Shown: positions 1 through 8,041 of the stretch, in pieces | How positions within the stretch are numbered: position 1 is the stretch's first letter | Layout of the letters: every line of letters starts with the position of its first letter | From: Phycisphaerales bacterium | Lineage (GTDB): Bacteria > Planctomycetota > Phycisphaerae > SM23-33 | Direction of reading: 5' to 3' | DNA length: 15,834 bases | Assembly (NCBI GenBank): GCA_003153915.1 | Contig: PMBX01000221.1 | Span: forward strand, 5,517 to 21,350 | Translations under genes and position numbers: made by a program | Notes under the pieces: generated by a model | What the model saw: the letters and a program-made list of their open reading frames with translations, nothing else | What the model was told of the DNA's origin: nothing | The model's database searches: none

Positions 1-449
1 TTCTTGCGTTCCTTCATCCTGGAGTCGCGAGTCAGAAGTCCGCGGCTGCGCAGGGCGGACTCGGATTCCGGAACGGCCTTGAACAAGGCTCGCGCCAGGC
101 CCATGGTCACCGCGCCGGCTTGGCCGGTGAAGCCGCCACCATCCGCCTGTGCCCACACGTCCCAGGAACCGAGCATGTTGGCGGCCTGGAGGGGAGAGAC
201 AATCGCGTTACGGTCCTTCTCCTCGGTGAAATATTCGTTGGCCGGACGCTCGTTGACGGTGAACTGCCCGCTGCCTGGGCGGATGCGGACGCGGGCAACG
301 GCCTGTTTACGGCGGCCGGTGCCCCAGATGAATTTACTTCCGGCGGGAAGCGGCGGGGCGGTGAGACCGTGTTCCTTGACCGAGGCGGTCCCCTCCGTGG
401 AGGAGTCCGACTTCCCGGCCGTCGCTGCTTGGTCCTGCGTTTCGTTCAT
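1..449 (-). CDS. rpsI: 30S ribosomal protein S9, 3'-truncated by the window edge
   Basis: This is small-subunit ribosomal protein S9, whose C-terminal tail in the family reaches the P-site tRNA. The ATG is at 449-447, and about 149 codons are visible before the left edge, so the C-terminal tail is missing. The family signature is clear: 'GTGRRKQAVARVRI' near residues 43-56, then 'GQFTVNERPANEYF' and 'GGGFTGQAGAVTMGLARAL' before the arginine-rich 'LRSRGLLTRDSRMKERKK' at the edge. It has a roughly 40-residue N-terminal extension before the core, rich in polar and small residues (starting MNETQDQAATAGKSD); S9 usually starts close to the GTGRRK motif. The gene follows rplM by 17 nt, the usual L13-S9 order, and has only a weak GGA ahead of the start, so it is probably translated by coupling and transcribed from the rplM promoter. 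Identification is certain; the exact start is less so because of the extension. Confidence 0.95.
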   Translation of the reverse strand, partial: MNETQDQAATAGKSDSSTEGTASVKEHGLTAPPLPAGSKFIWGTGRRKQAVARVRIRPGSGQFTVNERPANEYFTEEKDRNAIVSPLQAANMLGSWDVWAQADGGGFTGQAGAVTMGLARALFKAVPESESALRSRGLLTRDSRMKERK

Positions 450-466
450 GGGAGGCTTGTCCTGAA

Positions 467-910
467 CTAAAGCGTGAGTTCCTTGGGTTGCTGGGCCTGG
501 TGGGGATGCTCCGGTCCGCGATAGACCTTCATCTTCTTGAGCATCGCCGCGCCCAATTTGCTCTTGGGCAGCATCCGGCGCACGGCTTCTTGGATGACCC
601 ACTGGGGTTTCTTGGCCAGCATGACCTTCAGCGGTGTGGTCTTTTGTCCACCGGGATAACCGCTGAACCGCTGGTAGACCTGCTGGGTGAGCTTGTTGTT
701 GCCCGTCACCTTGACCTGGGCGGCGTTGATAACCACCACGAAGTCCCCGGTGTCCACATGGGGGGTATACTCCGGGCGATGCTTGCCCATGAGGATCGTG
801 GCGATCCTGACTGCCGCTCGTCCCAACACCTTGCCGGAGACGTCCACCAGTACCCACTGTGGCGTGAACCGGCCCTTCTTGGCCATGTATGTCTTTGTCG
901 TTGGATTCAT
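467..910 (-). CDS. rplM: 50S ribosomal protein L13
   Basis: This is large-subunit ribosomal protein L13, an early-assembly 23S rRNA-binding protein. The product is 147 residues, close to the family's usual length of about 142-150. Recognisable segments include 'WVLVDVSGKVLGRAAVRIA' near residues 19-37, 'GKHRPEYTPHVDTGDFVVV', 'YQRFSGYPGG' and 'RRMLPKSKLGAAMLKKMKVY', ending in 'GPEHPHQAQQPKELTL'. The same frame is open upstream to 1057, but I reject that longer start. It would overlap the end of addA, it adds no L13 sequence, and the promoter at 942-970 would lie inside it; the ATG at 910-908 gives a normal L13. The Shine-Dalgarno sequence is weak. rpsI follows 17 nt downstream and completes the classic rplM-rpsI operon. 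Confidence 0.96.
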   Translation of the reverse strand: MNPTTKTYMAKKGRFTPQWVLVDVSGKVLGRAAVRIATILMGKHRPEYTPHVDTGDFVVVINAAQVKVTGNNKLTQQVYQRFSGYPGGQKTTPLKVMLAKKPQWVIQEAVRRMLPKSKLGAAMLKKMKVYRGPEHPHQAQQPKELTL

Positions 911-941
911 TCTCGGTCCGAATCTCTTAAAAGAGCACAGT

Positions 942-970
942 ATTATTGGCATCGCCCCGGACGCTGTCAA
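942..970 (-). promoter_or_regulatory. Near-consensus sigma-70 promoter for rplM-rpsI
   Basis: On the minus strand, TTGACA (970-965, 6/6 match to the -35 consensus) is followed by a 17-bp spacer and AATAAT (947-942, 5/6 match to the -10 consensus). The start point would be near 935, giving a leader of about 25 nt before the rplM ATG at 910. The leader contains a short inverted repeat (CTCTT/AAGAG, 924-935). The promoter sits in the 101-bp gap after the addA stop, so rplM-rpsI need not depend on read-through from the repair genes. The match is seen directly; activity is inferred. Confidence 0.78.
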
Positions 971-1011
971 CAGCAATTTCGGCACTGTCGTGCTAAAAAG
1001 GCGGGAAATCC

Positions 1012-4000
1012 TCACGACTTGCCGTCGCAGAGGGGACCATATGGGCAGGAAGGGCATCGGCTTGCCGTCGCGACGAACCGCCCGGTCCGCCGAGCGGTAC
1101 GCAGCTCCGCCAGAAGGCCCTCCAGGCGAACTTGGGCGGCCTCCAGCGCCGAAGTGGTCGTCGGGATACGCACGGCTTGGCCGGTGCGAAGGAACAACAG
1201 GATGCCCTCGTCCGGGTGATGTCCCAGGAATCGCCCAGCCGCCAGGGCGTAGGTGAGCACCTGCAATTCGTATCGACGGGCGTGCTCGGCGGGGCCTTGG
1301 GTGCTTAGGCGGTCAGACTTATAGTCCACGAGGGTCCATCGTCCCCGGGCGTCCTCAAACAACAGGTCGATCTTGCCGCGCAGGGCGTCCCCGCCGACGG
1401 CCAGGACGAAATCCAACTCGCGAAGTTTCTGCCTTGCCGAGACCATCGCCTCCCACAGCGGTTGAGATTGAAGCTTGCCAAGCATGTCGGCGAATTCCGC
1501 CGCTGGTTTGTCCGGGGCCACCTTGTCAGTAAGCCCCATCTCCCGAATAGCCCGTTGAAAAAGTTCTTCGGGGCTTTGCGGGTGGGCGAAATCCAGCAGT
1601 TCCATGCAGCGGTGGAAGATGGTTCCGGCAGTGGCGGCGTCGATGGGGCCGGTGGAAGGCCTGGACCGATTTGTTGGGGGGACCAGGCGCAGCTCGTACT
1701 GCCAGCGATACCGCATCGGGCAGGCGGCGAATTCATTCATCGCCGTGACAGGCAATTCGATTCTCCAGGTGGATTCCGGAAGGTCGGCCAGCAGCGGGGG
1801 CGGCTCGGTCGGGCGGCCCAAACGCGCCATGCCTTCTGCCAATTCCTGGGGAGTTGTTGCCTCGGCCAGCAGTTTTTCTCCGGCTGGACGTTTTGGGCGG
1901 TTAGGCGGAGCCGAAGGCTCGACGACTCGCAAGGCTGTGGAATATCGCCCGCCGTCGTAGGGGATGGAGTCTCGACCATCCCCGACCGCCTGGGAGATGC
2001 CCAGGACCGAGTCGATGCGGCGGATGTGGCAGTCGCCTTTTTTGAAAGCCCCATCCTTGCCGCGCCAGTCGGCGGCGACGAATACTAAAAAGTCCCTGGC
2101 CCGCGTGGCGGCGACATAGAGCTTGCGGATGTCCTCTTTTTTCTCGTCGCGTTTCTCCCGCGATGCCGCCAGCCGCCAGGACAACGGCCCATCGCCTGCT
2201 TCCTCCTGGTCGGTTTCATCCTCCGACGGTTCGTCGTTTTCGTCGGAATCCGAGGCAGGCTTATAGACCAGTCCCCAATCGCTGCGGAGCATCAGGCGCG
2301 AGCTGCGACCCTTGGGGCAGAAGTTCAGGTCCGGCAAGAAAACCACGGGGAACTCCAGCCCCTTGGCCTTGTGGATGGTCATCAGTCGCACGACGTTGTC
2401 GGCTTCTCCGGCCACCGCGGCCTGCTCGTAGCGGGCCTCGTTGATCGTCAACTCGTCCATCTGGGCGATGAAGTTCGCCAGGGCCACGCCCTCCGCGGCG
2501 GCGGAGCGGGCGCGATCCAGCAACATACGGATGTTGCCCAGCGCGCGGCGGCCTTGCGGCTGGCTCAGCAGCGTAGCCTCGTAACCTGTCTCGATGAGGA
2601 ACCGGTCTATGAGTGCATCGATTCCGACGGCATCCTTGCGGCGATGCAACGAGACCAGCAGGCGGCAGGCGAACCGTAGCGTTTTGGCCGTGGTGGGGGG
2701 CAGGGCGTCGGCTGCGTCGTCCAGACCCGGCCAATAGGGCGGGCGGCGGGCCAGGGAGATCCGCAGCAGCGACTCGTCGTCCAGGCCGAACAGGGAGCTG
2801 CGAAGCACGCCTATCAACGAAACGTCGTCGAAGGGATTTTCAACAACGCGAAGGGCGTTGAGGATGTCCATAACCTCCTGTTGTCGCAGGAACCCCGATC
2901 CGGCAACGACGTACCAGGGGATGTCCCATCGGGTCAATTCCCGCTCAAAAACAGGAGAGACGGGCATCCGGCCCAACAGGATCGCCACGTCGCCAGGGGC
3001 GACTGGACGGTAAATTTCCTTCGATGCGTCCCAGACGCGATTGTCCTTGGCGTCGATCAACTGGCGGATTCGCCTCGCCGTCACTGCTGCCTGGAGGCGG
3101 ATGGAGTCCTCGGCAGAGTCAATAGGTTCCTTGCCACCCGACGCCAAAAGCACTTCCACCGCCTCTTGCGGCGGGCATTGCTCCCGCGCGGCCTGGATGG
3201 GTTCGTAGTCCTGGCCCATCAACGGGGCGAAGAGGTGATTGACAAAGGCCGCCCCTGCTGGATGCGTGCGGAAGGAAAGTTGGAGGCTCTCCTGCTTGTT
3301 GGGTCCCAGCCGCCGGCAGAGGTCGTCAAAGACCTCCACCTGCGCCCCGCGAAAACGATAGATGCTCTGCTTAGGGTCGCCCACCAGGAACAGCCGTCCC
3401 TGGGGCAGGTCCTGTGGGTTGGCTCGTCCGAACAGGAGGCGCTCCAGCATGGCCACCTGGAAGGCGTCGGTGTCCTGGCACTCGTCGATGAGCAGTTGGT
3501 CGATGTCCGAACCCAGGGCGCGGCGGATGGCGGGGCGGTCCTTCAGCAAGGCATCACAGCGTTCCAGCAGGTCGGTGAAGTCCAGGATTCCGCGTTGTCG
3601 CTTTTGGGAGGCGTAGCGGGAGTTGGCCTCGCCGGCCAGGCGGACCAGGCCCGCCAAACCTTCAGCCGCCTGCGAATCCGCCGGGCCAAGGTCCTCGGTG
3701 TAGGGGGCGTATTCCAGCAGGCTCGCGTTGAGTTCTTTCATCGTGGTACGGACGGCCTGGATAGCCTCCTTTCCGCCCCAACCATTAACCGAACCGCGGT
3801 TTCTTGGCTTTTCCGACAAGAGGGCGAAGTTCTCCGGCCTCCGCCATGCAGGATCGGACAACAGCCTGGCGACGACATCGAGTTGCACGCGGCGATATTC
3901 CGCCAGCTTGTCATTGCCGTCGTCCTGGCAAGGCGCTGCCGACACCTCTGCCAGCAGGCTGGGGATTTCCTTGTCTTGTGACAGCCTCCGCCACGCATCC

Positions 4001-4635
4001 GATCGTTCGCTTTTTAGGCGAAGTTCCCAACGAGCAACAATGGCGGCCGGATCGGTGTATTCGGCCAGTTCGCAGGAGGCCCGCAGCTCCACCAGGCCGG
4101 CTACCCATTTGGCGACTTCATCCAGCGAGGTCTCGGCCACCAGCGCCAGGGCGTCGCTGCGCCCTTGCTCCACTGCCGAAAGGATGGCGTCCTCGGCGGC
4201 GGTGGAGATCATTCCTCCAGTGAGGGCCTCGTCGCCGCAGACGGAGAAATCCGGGTCCAGCCCGGCCTCGACGGCCCGGCTGCGCAGGATCGAGGCACAA
4301 AAACCATGGATCGTACTGATGCGTGCGTCGGGCAATTCCTCGATCCAACCGAGCAGTTTTCGCCGAGATTCGCCCTTGGCGGCCGCGGCCCGCTCGCCCA
4401 GGAAACGTCGCAGGCGCTGCGACATCTCCATCGCCGCCTTCTCGGTGAAGGTCAGCGCGACGAACCGCGACAGAACGTTGCCCTCTTTACCATACCGCAT
4501 GAGCAGCTCAGTGAACCGCCGAGCCAAGACGGAGGTCTTTCCGCAACCGGCCCCGCTGCGTAGTGCGATGTTCTCGCCGATGCGAATCACGGCGGAGCGT
4601 TCCTGGGCGGCAGTGAGGCGATCCTGTCCGCTCAT
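1012..4635 (-). CDS. addA: AddA: UvrD-family helicase with C-terminal RecB-type nuclease
   Basis: The helicase-nuclease subunit of the AddAB double-strand-break repair complex, 1207 residues (B. subtilis AddA is about 1230). The SF1A motifs are in order: Q-motif 'LTAAQERS' at the N-terminus; Walker A 'SGAGCGKT' (27-34); 'ALTFTEKAA' (Ia); 'STIHGFC'; Walker B 'IDECQDT' (Asp384, Glu385); 'LVGDPKQSIYRFRGA' (III); 'LSFRTHP' (IV); 'TIHKAKGLEFP' (V, His755); 'YVAATRARD' (VI, Arg845). An acidic insertion lies between V and VI. The C-terminal PD-(D/E)XK nuclease keeps His1008, Asp1090 (GKID), Asp1104/Lys1106 (DYK), Gln1125 and Tyr1129. Cys972, Cys1194, Cys1197 and Cys1203 form an Fe-S-type pattern that is not typical of B. 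subtilis AddA. The start at 4635 overlaps the addB stop by 4 nt (ATGA) and has GGAGGAG 5 nt upstream, so I prefer it to a 29-codon-longer start. The helicase and nuclease both look active. Confidence 0.94.
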   Translation of the reverse strand: MSGQDRLTAAQERSAVIRIGENIALRSGAGCGKTSVLARRFTELLMRYGKEGNVLSRFVALTFTEKAAMEMSQRLRRFLGERAAAAKGESRRKLLGWIEELPDARISTIHGFCASILRSRAVEAGLDPDFSVCGDEALTGGMISTAAEDAILSAVEQGRSDALALVAETSLDEVAKWVAGLVELRASCELAEYTDPAAIVARWELRLKSERSDAWRRLSQDKEIPSLLAEVSAAPCQDDGNDKLAEYRRVQLDVVARLLSDPAWRRPENFALLSEKPRNRGSVNGWGGKEAIQAVRTTMKELNASLLEYAPYTEDLGPADSQAAEGLAGLVRLAGEANSRYASQKRQRGILDFTDLLERCDALLKDRPAIRRALGSDIDQLLIDECQDTDAFQVAMLERLLFGRANPQDLPQGRLFLVGDPKQSIYRFRGAQVEVFDDLCRRLGPNKQESLQLSFRTHPAGAAFVNHLFAPLMGQDYEPIQAAREQCPPQEAVEVLLASGGKEPIDSAEDSIRLQAAVTARRIRQLIDAKDNRVWDASKEIYRPVAPGDVAILLGRMPVSPVFERELTRWDIPWYVVAGSGFLRQQEVMDILNALRVVENPFDDVSLIGVLRSSLFGLDDESLLRISLARRPPYWPGLDDAADALPPTTAKTLRFACRLLVSLHRRKDAVGIDALIDRFLIETGYEATLLSQPQGRRALGNIRMLLDRARSAAAEGVALANFIAQMDELTINEARYEQAAVAGEADNVVRLMTIHKAKGLEFPVVFLPDLNFCPKGRSSRLMLRSDWGLVYKPASDSDENDEPSEDETDQEEAGDGPLSWRLAASREKRDEKKEDIRKLYVAATRARDFLVFVAADWRGKDGAFKKGDCHIRRIDSVLGISQAVGDGRDSIPYDGGRYSTALRVVEPSAPPNRPKRPAGEKLLAEATTPQELAEGMARLGRPTEPPPLLADLPESTWRIELPVTAMNEFAACPMRYRWQYELRLVPPTNRSRPSTGPIDAATAGTIFHRCMELLDFAHPQSPEELFQRAIREMGLTDKVAPDKPAAEFADMLGKLQSQPLWEAMVSARQKLRELDFVLAVGGDALRGKIDLLFEDARGRWTLVDYKSDRLSTQGPAEHARRYELQVLTYALAAGRFLGHHPDEGILLFLRTGQAVRIPTTTSALEAAQVRLEGLLAELRTARRTGRFVATASRCPSCPYGPLCDGKS

Positions 4636-7600
4636 GGCGACTCCTCCGGGACGGCTGGTTGCTTTCGCGTGGCGCGAGGGTCGCTGTAGTGGCATATGCC
4701 CAGATACGGGCAGCCGTCGCAACGTTTGTCGTCGCTGGGGGCCAGGTCATATCGTCCCCGCCGGATGGCCTCGACGAATCGCCCGGCAAGGTCAATGGCT
4801 TTCTGGTAACTCTCGGCGAACTTCTCATTGGGCTTGACTTCACCGCGGGCCACATTGAAGGACGCGAAAAACCGAACTTGCGGCCCGGTCCCTCCGCCGA
4901 TGTGGTGAAAAACCCCTCCCAGACAGGGGCGTTTCAGCAGCCCCTCAGCCGCGGCGGAGTACAACGGCAGTTGTAGGCTCCGCCCGGCGGCGATGTCCGT
5001 GGCGCTGGGTAGCCGGCCGGTCTTGTAGTCCACCACCAGTAACCCCTGGAAATCCTCCAGACTGACACAATCTACGCGGTCGATTCGTCCATCCAGTAGG
5101 AACTCGCCATTCTCGGTGGCGATAGTAACCGGTGGCAACGTCCCCGGAGAGTCAGACGCAGCTTGCGAGCCGCGCTGGCCGAAGGCCAACTCAAAATAAA
5201 GGCTCTCCGCCGCCAGGAGCTTGTCTTGCCGCTGGGCCAGCAGGTAATCCCTCACTTGCGCGTGCATCTGGTCGCGTTGCACCCGCCACAGCGCCGGATA
5301 GCTTAATCCGCGTGATTCAATCGCCGCCGATACATCCGCCACCGCCGCTTCCAGCGCCTTCAGTAGCGACGCTTGGTCCACCTCGCCGATCCGCACGGAG
5401 CCATCGGAAGTTTTTCGCAGCCGCCGCATCGTCTCGAAGAGAACTTTGTGGCAGAACAGGCCGCGGTGTATCGCCTCCAGCCGGCGTTGTGGCTCGGTGG
5501 GGGGCTGGAGTTCCAGGATGTATGTGGCGAAGAACCGCCAGGGGCATTGGCCGAAGGTGCCCAACTGGGTGGCCGAGAATACGCTCCGAGGGCCGAATTT
5601 TTCGCCAAGGCCGGCCAGGAGGCCCTCGTCGCCGATCCGCCCGTCGAAGGAGTCAGGTGGCCCCTCTCGCCACCGGCGGGCGTTGGCGAACAGGCCGGCG
5701 GCGGCGCGAGCCAGTCGATCGGGAAATTGTGCCCTGGTCCAGGCCATGGCGCTGCCGCTGGGGTCGTAGCCGTCGTGAAACCGCCCCGCCACCGCGGCCA
5801 GGAAGGCATCGCGCGGGGAGGCGAGGTCGGCTTCGGGGCTGACCATCACCCCGGGGGAGATGCGGGTGACGATCCCGGCTCGCTCGGCGGCCTCCAAACC
5901 GCCCAGCGGTTCCAGTAGCGCCAGCAGGAAGGCCCCGGCTGCGCCGATTCGCCCTGCGGTTTCTGCCTGTGGAAAACTTACCGTCAGTGTGCGATCGGCC
6001 CGGCTGGCGGCAAGATAGAACAGAAACATTTCGCGTGCAGTCAGGTCGTTCCTGCCGTCCAGTGTGACACCGCCCCTGGCCCACCCCTGGCGATCAGCCT
6101 CGCTTATGAGCGAGCCTTCCGTATAGCGAGGGGGGAACTGGCCTTCTCCTAATCCCAGGCAAAAGACATGCTCATATCGCAGGGACCGGGCATCCAGGAC
6201 ATCCATGATGTCCACCGCCACGTTGCGGCGGGGCGGTGGGAGGTGCTCAGCCGACATCGCCTCCAGGACGACCGACGGCGCCGGTGGAGGATGGGGCAGC
6301 TCCGCCAGCAGGCCCTCCAGTTCGTCCAGGGCACGGAGGTCGCGGGCGGTCAGTTCCGCCGAGTCGTGGCAGGCGGCGGCGCGTAGGTCCAGCCGTTCGA
6401 TCACGGCCACCAGGGCGGAGCTATCGTCGGGCGGATTGGAGGAGGCGTTTGCCTTCGGTACGGCGGCTGATTCGCTGATCTCAAAGAGCCGTTCCAGCAT
6501 CGCGGCGGCGGAGCGGATTTCCTCGGCCCCAAGGCGAAATCCCCCGGTTGATTCATCCTCGTCCTTCTCATCGCCTCGGTTGGCGGCCTGCTCGGCGAGC
6601 CGTTGGGCGGTCCGGGCGTAGAAATCCCTGCCTTGCAGGATGTTGCCCTGGCGGATCAACGCCTCTGCCGCCGCGACGGTGGCCGCGTTGTAGGGTCCGA
6701 GGGTTTCTGGGCGGAAGTAACTGTTCTTGATTACTCTCAGGACGTCGCGCCAGAGGAATTGCGGCCCGATCGCGGCGACGTTGAATACGAACCGCACGAT
6801 AGGTTGATCGGCCAGCGACATTGGCGAGGCGGCGATGGGGATCAGGAAGTCGGCGAAGACCCGTTCGATGACGGAACGGTAGACCGTCATCGAGCGGGCC
6901 AGGACAGCGATGCTTCCAGGTTTAGCGCCTTCCATCAGGAGCCGCTTAACACGTGTAGCTACCGCTACCACCTCGCCTTCCTGGTCGTGCGCCGCGATGA
7001 CGCTCAGCCCCTCCGGCACGGGGCAGGCCGGTGTGTCGTAGTCGAAGAGCTTCTTCCACAGCATGCGCAGATGACCGTCGCCGGGGGTTTGCGAAGGTCC
7101 GCCTTGGCGGGCGTCGAGGTGGATTTCGTGCAGCGAGTCGCCAAAGACGCGGCGGATGTTGTCCAGGGTTCGCTGCGACCATCGCCACAAGCGCTCGCGC
7201 CCCTCGGCGGACCACGGCAGCGTGATCAGGACCGGGGCCATACGTTTCGACAGTAATTTGATGACTTCTAGTTGGGTGGGGGTGAAATCGGTGAATCCAT
7301 CGACGGCCAACGCGGATGCTTCGTCTAGTCCTAATTCCTCACAGCCATCCGTTGCTTTGGCCAGGTGGTCTCTGGCCTCCCACATCAGCCCTTCGGGGTC
7401 ATAGGTCCCCGTCGCCAGGAGGTGGTCCTGATAGCGGCGATAGACGGTCAGCAGGTCGGCGGCCTTTCCCTCGTTTTTTCCGATGGCGCGGGCGAGGGAG
7501 TCGGGGTTGATCGCCGCCCGCTTGATCTCGGCGATGGCGGCATCCAGGGCGGTGACGATACCGGGTGTGTCGGCAACGGCAGACAGGATGGGCAGCTTGC

Positions 7601-8033
7601 CCGACGCAGCCAGTTCCTCAACGATCCGGCGCAGAAGCAACCGCCGATGGAACGGCGACATCGCCCCGCCGCCGTCTCCGCTGGTCGAGAGCACCCTCTC
7701 GGCCAACTCCTCAAACGTTTTTATAACTATCCCGCCCCATAGAGTGTGACGGCCTGATTCGGCGGGGCCTTGCCCTTTGCTGCCCCCAGGATAGACCGCC
7801 GGGTTGACGAGGACTCCGGTGGGGGATTCCTCCAGCAACCGGCGGCGAATGCGCGCTGCGGCGGCGGCGTTGGGGACCAACAGCAGGCAGCGGCGGTTTT
7901 GGGCCTCGAAATGGTGCAACATCGCCCTCGCCAGGGAGGTCTTGCCCGCCCCTGCCGGTCCGCAAAGCACCACCACCGGCTTGGGTGACGCCAGGATACC
8001 TTCCAGACCAGCCTGTTGTACCTGTGGAGTCAT
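4632..8033 (-). CDS. addB: AddB: ATPase-like subunit with C-terminal Fe-S RecB-type nuclease
   Basis: The AddB-type partner of AddA, 1133 residues. It has an intact Walker A 'GPAGAGKT' (25-32) and a motif-Ia-like 'LLLVPNAAAAARIRRRLL'. Where an active helicase has DExQ it has 'VDGFTDFTPTQL', the pattern typical of AddB, whose helicase motor is inactive. The mid-region 'YEHVFCLGLGEGQFPPRY' and 'YLAASRADRTLTVSFP' are also AddB-like. The C-terminal nuclease keeps His862, Asp985 (GRID), Asp1002/Lys1004 (DYK), Gln1021 and Tyr1025. Cys830, Cys1105, Cys1108 and Cys1114 match the four-cysteine Fe-S staple, with C-x2-C-x5-C spacing as in B. subtilis AddB. The gene starts 8 nt after the stop of the upstream lipoprotein gene without a visible Shine-Dalgarno, which suggests translational coupling. 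It overlaps addA by 4 nt. In B. subtilis AddB recognises Chi; whether this one does cannot be read from sequence. Confidence 0.92.
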   Translation of the reverse strand: MTPQVQQAGLEGILASPKPVVVLCGPAGAGKTSLARAMLHHFEAQNRRCLLLVPNAAAAARIRRRLLEESPTGVLVNPAVYPGGSKGQGPAESGRHTLWGGIVIKTFEELAERVLSTSGDGGGAMSPFHRRLLLRRIVEELAASGKLPILSAVADTPGIVTALDAAIAEIKRAAINPDSLARAIGKNEGKAADLLTVYRRYQDHLLATGTYDPEGLMWEARDHLAKATDGCEELGLDEASALAVDGFTDFTPTQLEVIKLLSKRMAPVLITLPWSAEGRERLWRWSQRTLDNIRRVFGDSLHEIHLDARQGGPSQTPGDGHLRMLWKKLFDYDTPACPVPEGLSVIAAHDQEGEVVAVATRVKRLLMEGAKPGSIAVLARSMTVYRSVIERVFADFLIPIAASPMSLADQPIVRFVFNVAAIGPQFLWRDVLRVIKNSYFRPETLGPYNAATVAAAEALIRQGNILQGRDFYARTAQRLAEQAANRGDEKDEDESTGGFRLGAEEIRSAAAMLERLFEISESAAVPKANASSNPPDDSSALVAVIERLDLRAAACHDSAELTARDLRALDELEGLLAELPHPPPAPSVVLEAMSAEHLPPPRRNVAVDIMDVLDARSLRYEHVFCLGLGEGQFPPRYTEGSLISEADRQGWARGGVTLDGRNDLTAREMFLFYLAASRADRTLTVSFPQAETAGRIGAAGAFLLALLEPLGGLEAAERAGIVTRISPGVMVSPEADLASPRDAFLAAVAGRFHDGYDPSGSAMAWTRAQFPDRLARAAAGLFANARRWREGPPDSFDGRIGDEGLLAGLGEKFGPRSVFSATQLGTFGQCPWRFFATYILELQPPTEPQRRLEAIHRGLFCHKVLFETMRRLRKTSDGSVRIGEVDQASLLKALEAAVADVSAAIESRGLSYPALWRVQRDQMHAQVRDYLLAQRQDKLLAAESLYFELAFGQRGSQAASDSPGTLPPVTIATENGEFLLDGRIDRVDCVSLEDFQGLLVVDYKTGRLPSATDIAAGRSLQLPLYSAAAEGLLKRPCLGGVFHHIGGGTGPQVRFFASFNVARGEVKPNEKFAESYQKAIDLAGRFVEAIRRGRYDLAPSDDKRCDGCPYLGICHYSDPRATRKQPAVPEESP
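4641..4647 (-). promoter_or_regulatory. Strong ribosome binding site deciding the addA start
   Basis: GGAGGAG on the minus strand, 5 nt before the ATG at 4635-4633. It lies inside the last codons of addB and fixes the addA start at the ATGA overlap. The in-frame ATG at 4722 has no comparable signal. addA is thus set up for coupled translation plus strong independent initiation. Confidence 0.85.
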
Positions 8034-8041
8034 TGAGGGAG

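Noticed and set aside
981..995. GCAC-GACA-GTGC stem after addA as a terminator
   Set aside because: The stem is only 4-5 bp and has no T-tract on the 3' side in the direction of addA transcription.
911..1057. Extended N-terminus of rplM
   Set aside because: It contains a near-consensus promoter, overlaps the addA end and adds no L13-like sequence.
2881..3981. 366-codon plus-strand open frame
   Set aside because: It lies wholly antisense to the conserved helicase motifs of addA. Its translation has no recognisable domain; long antisense frames are expected in GC-rich coding DNA.
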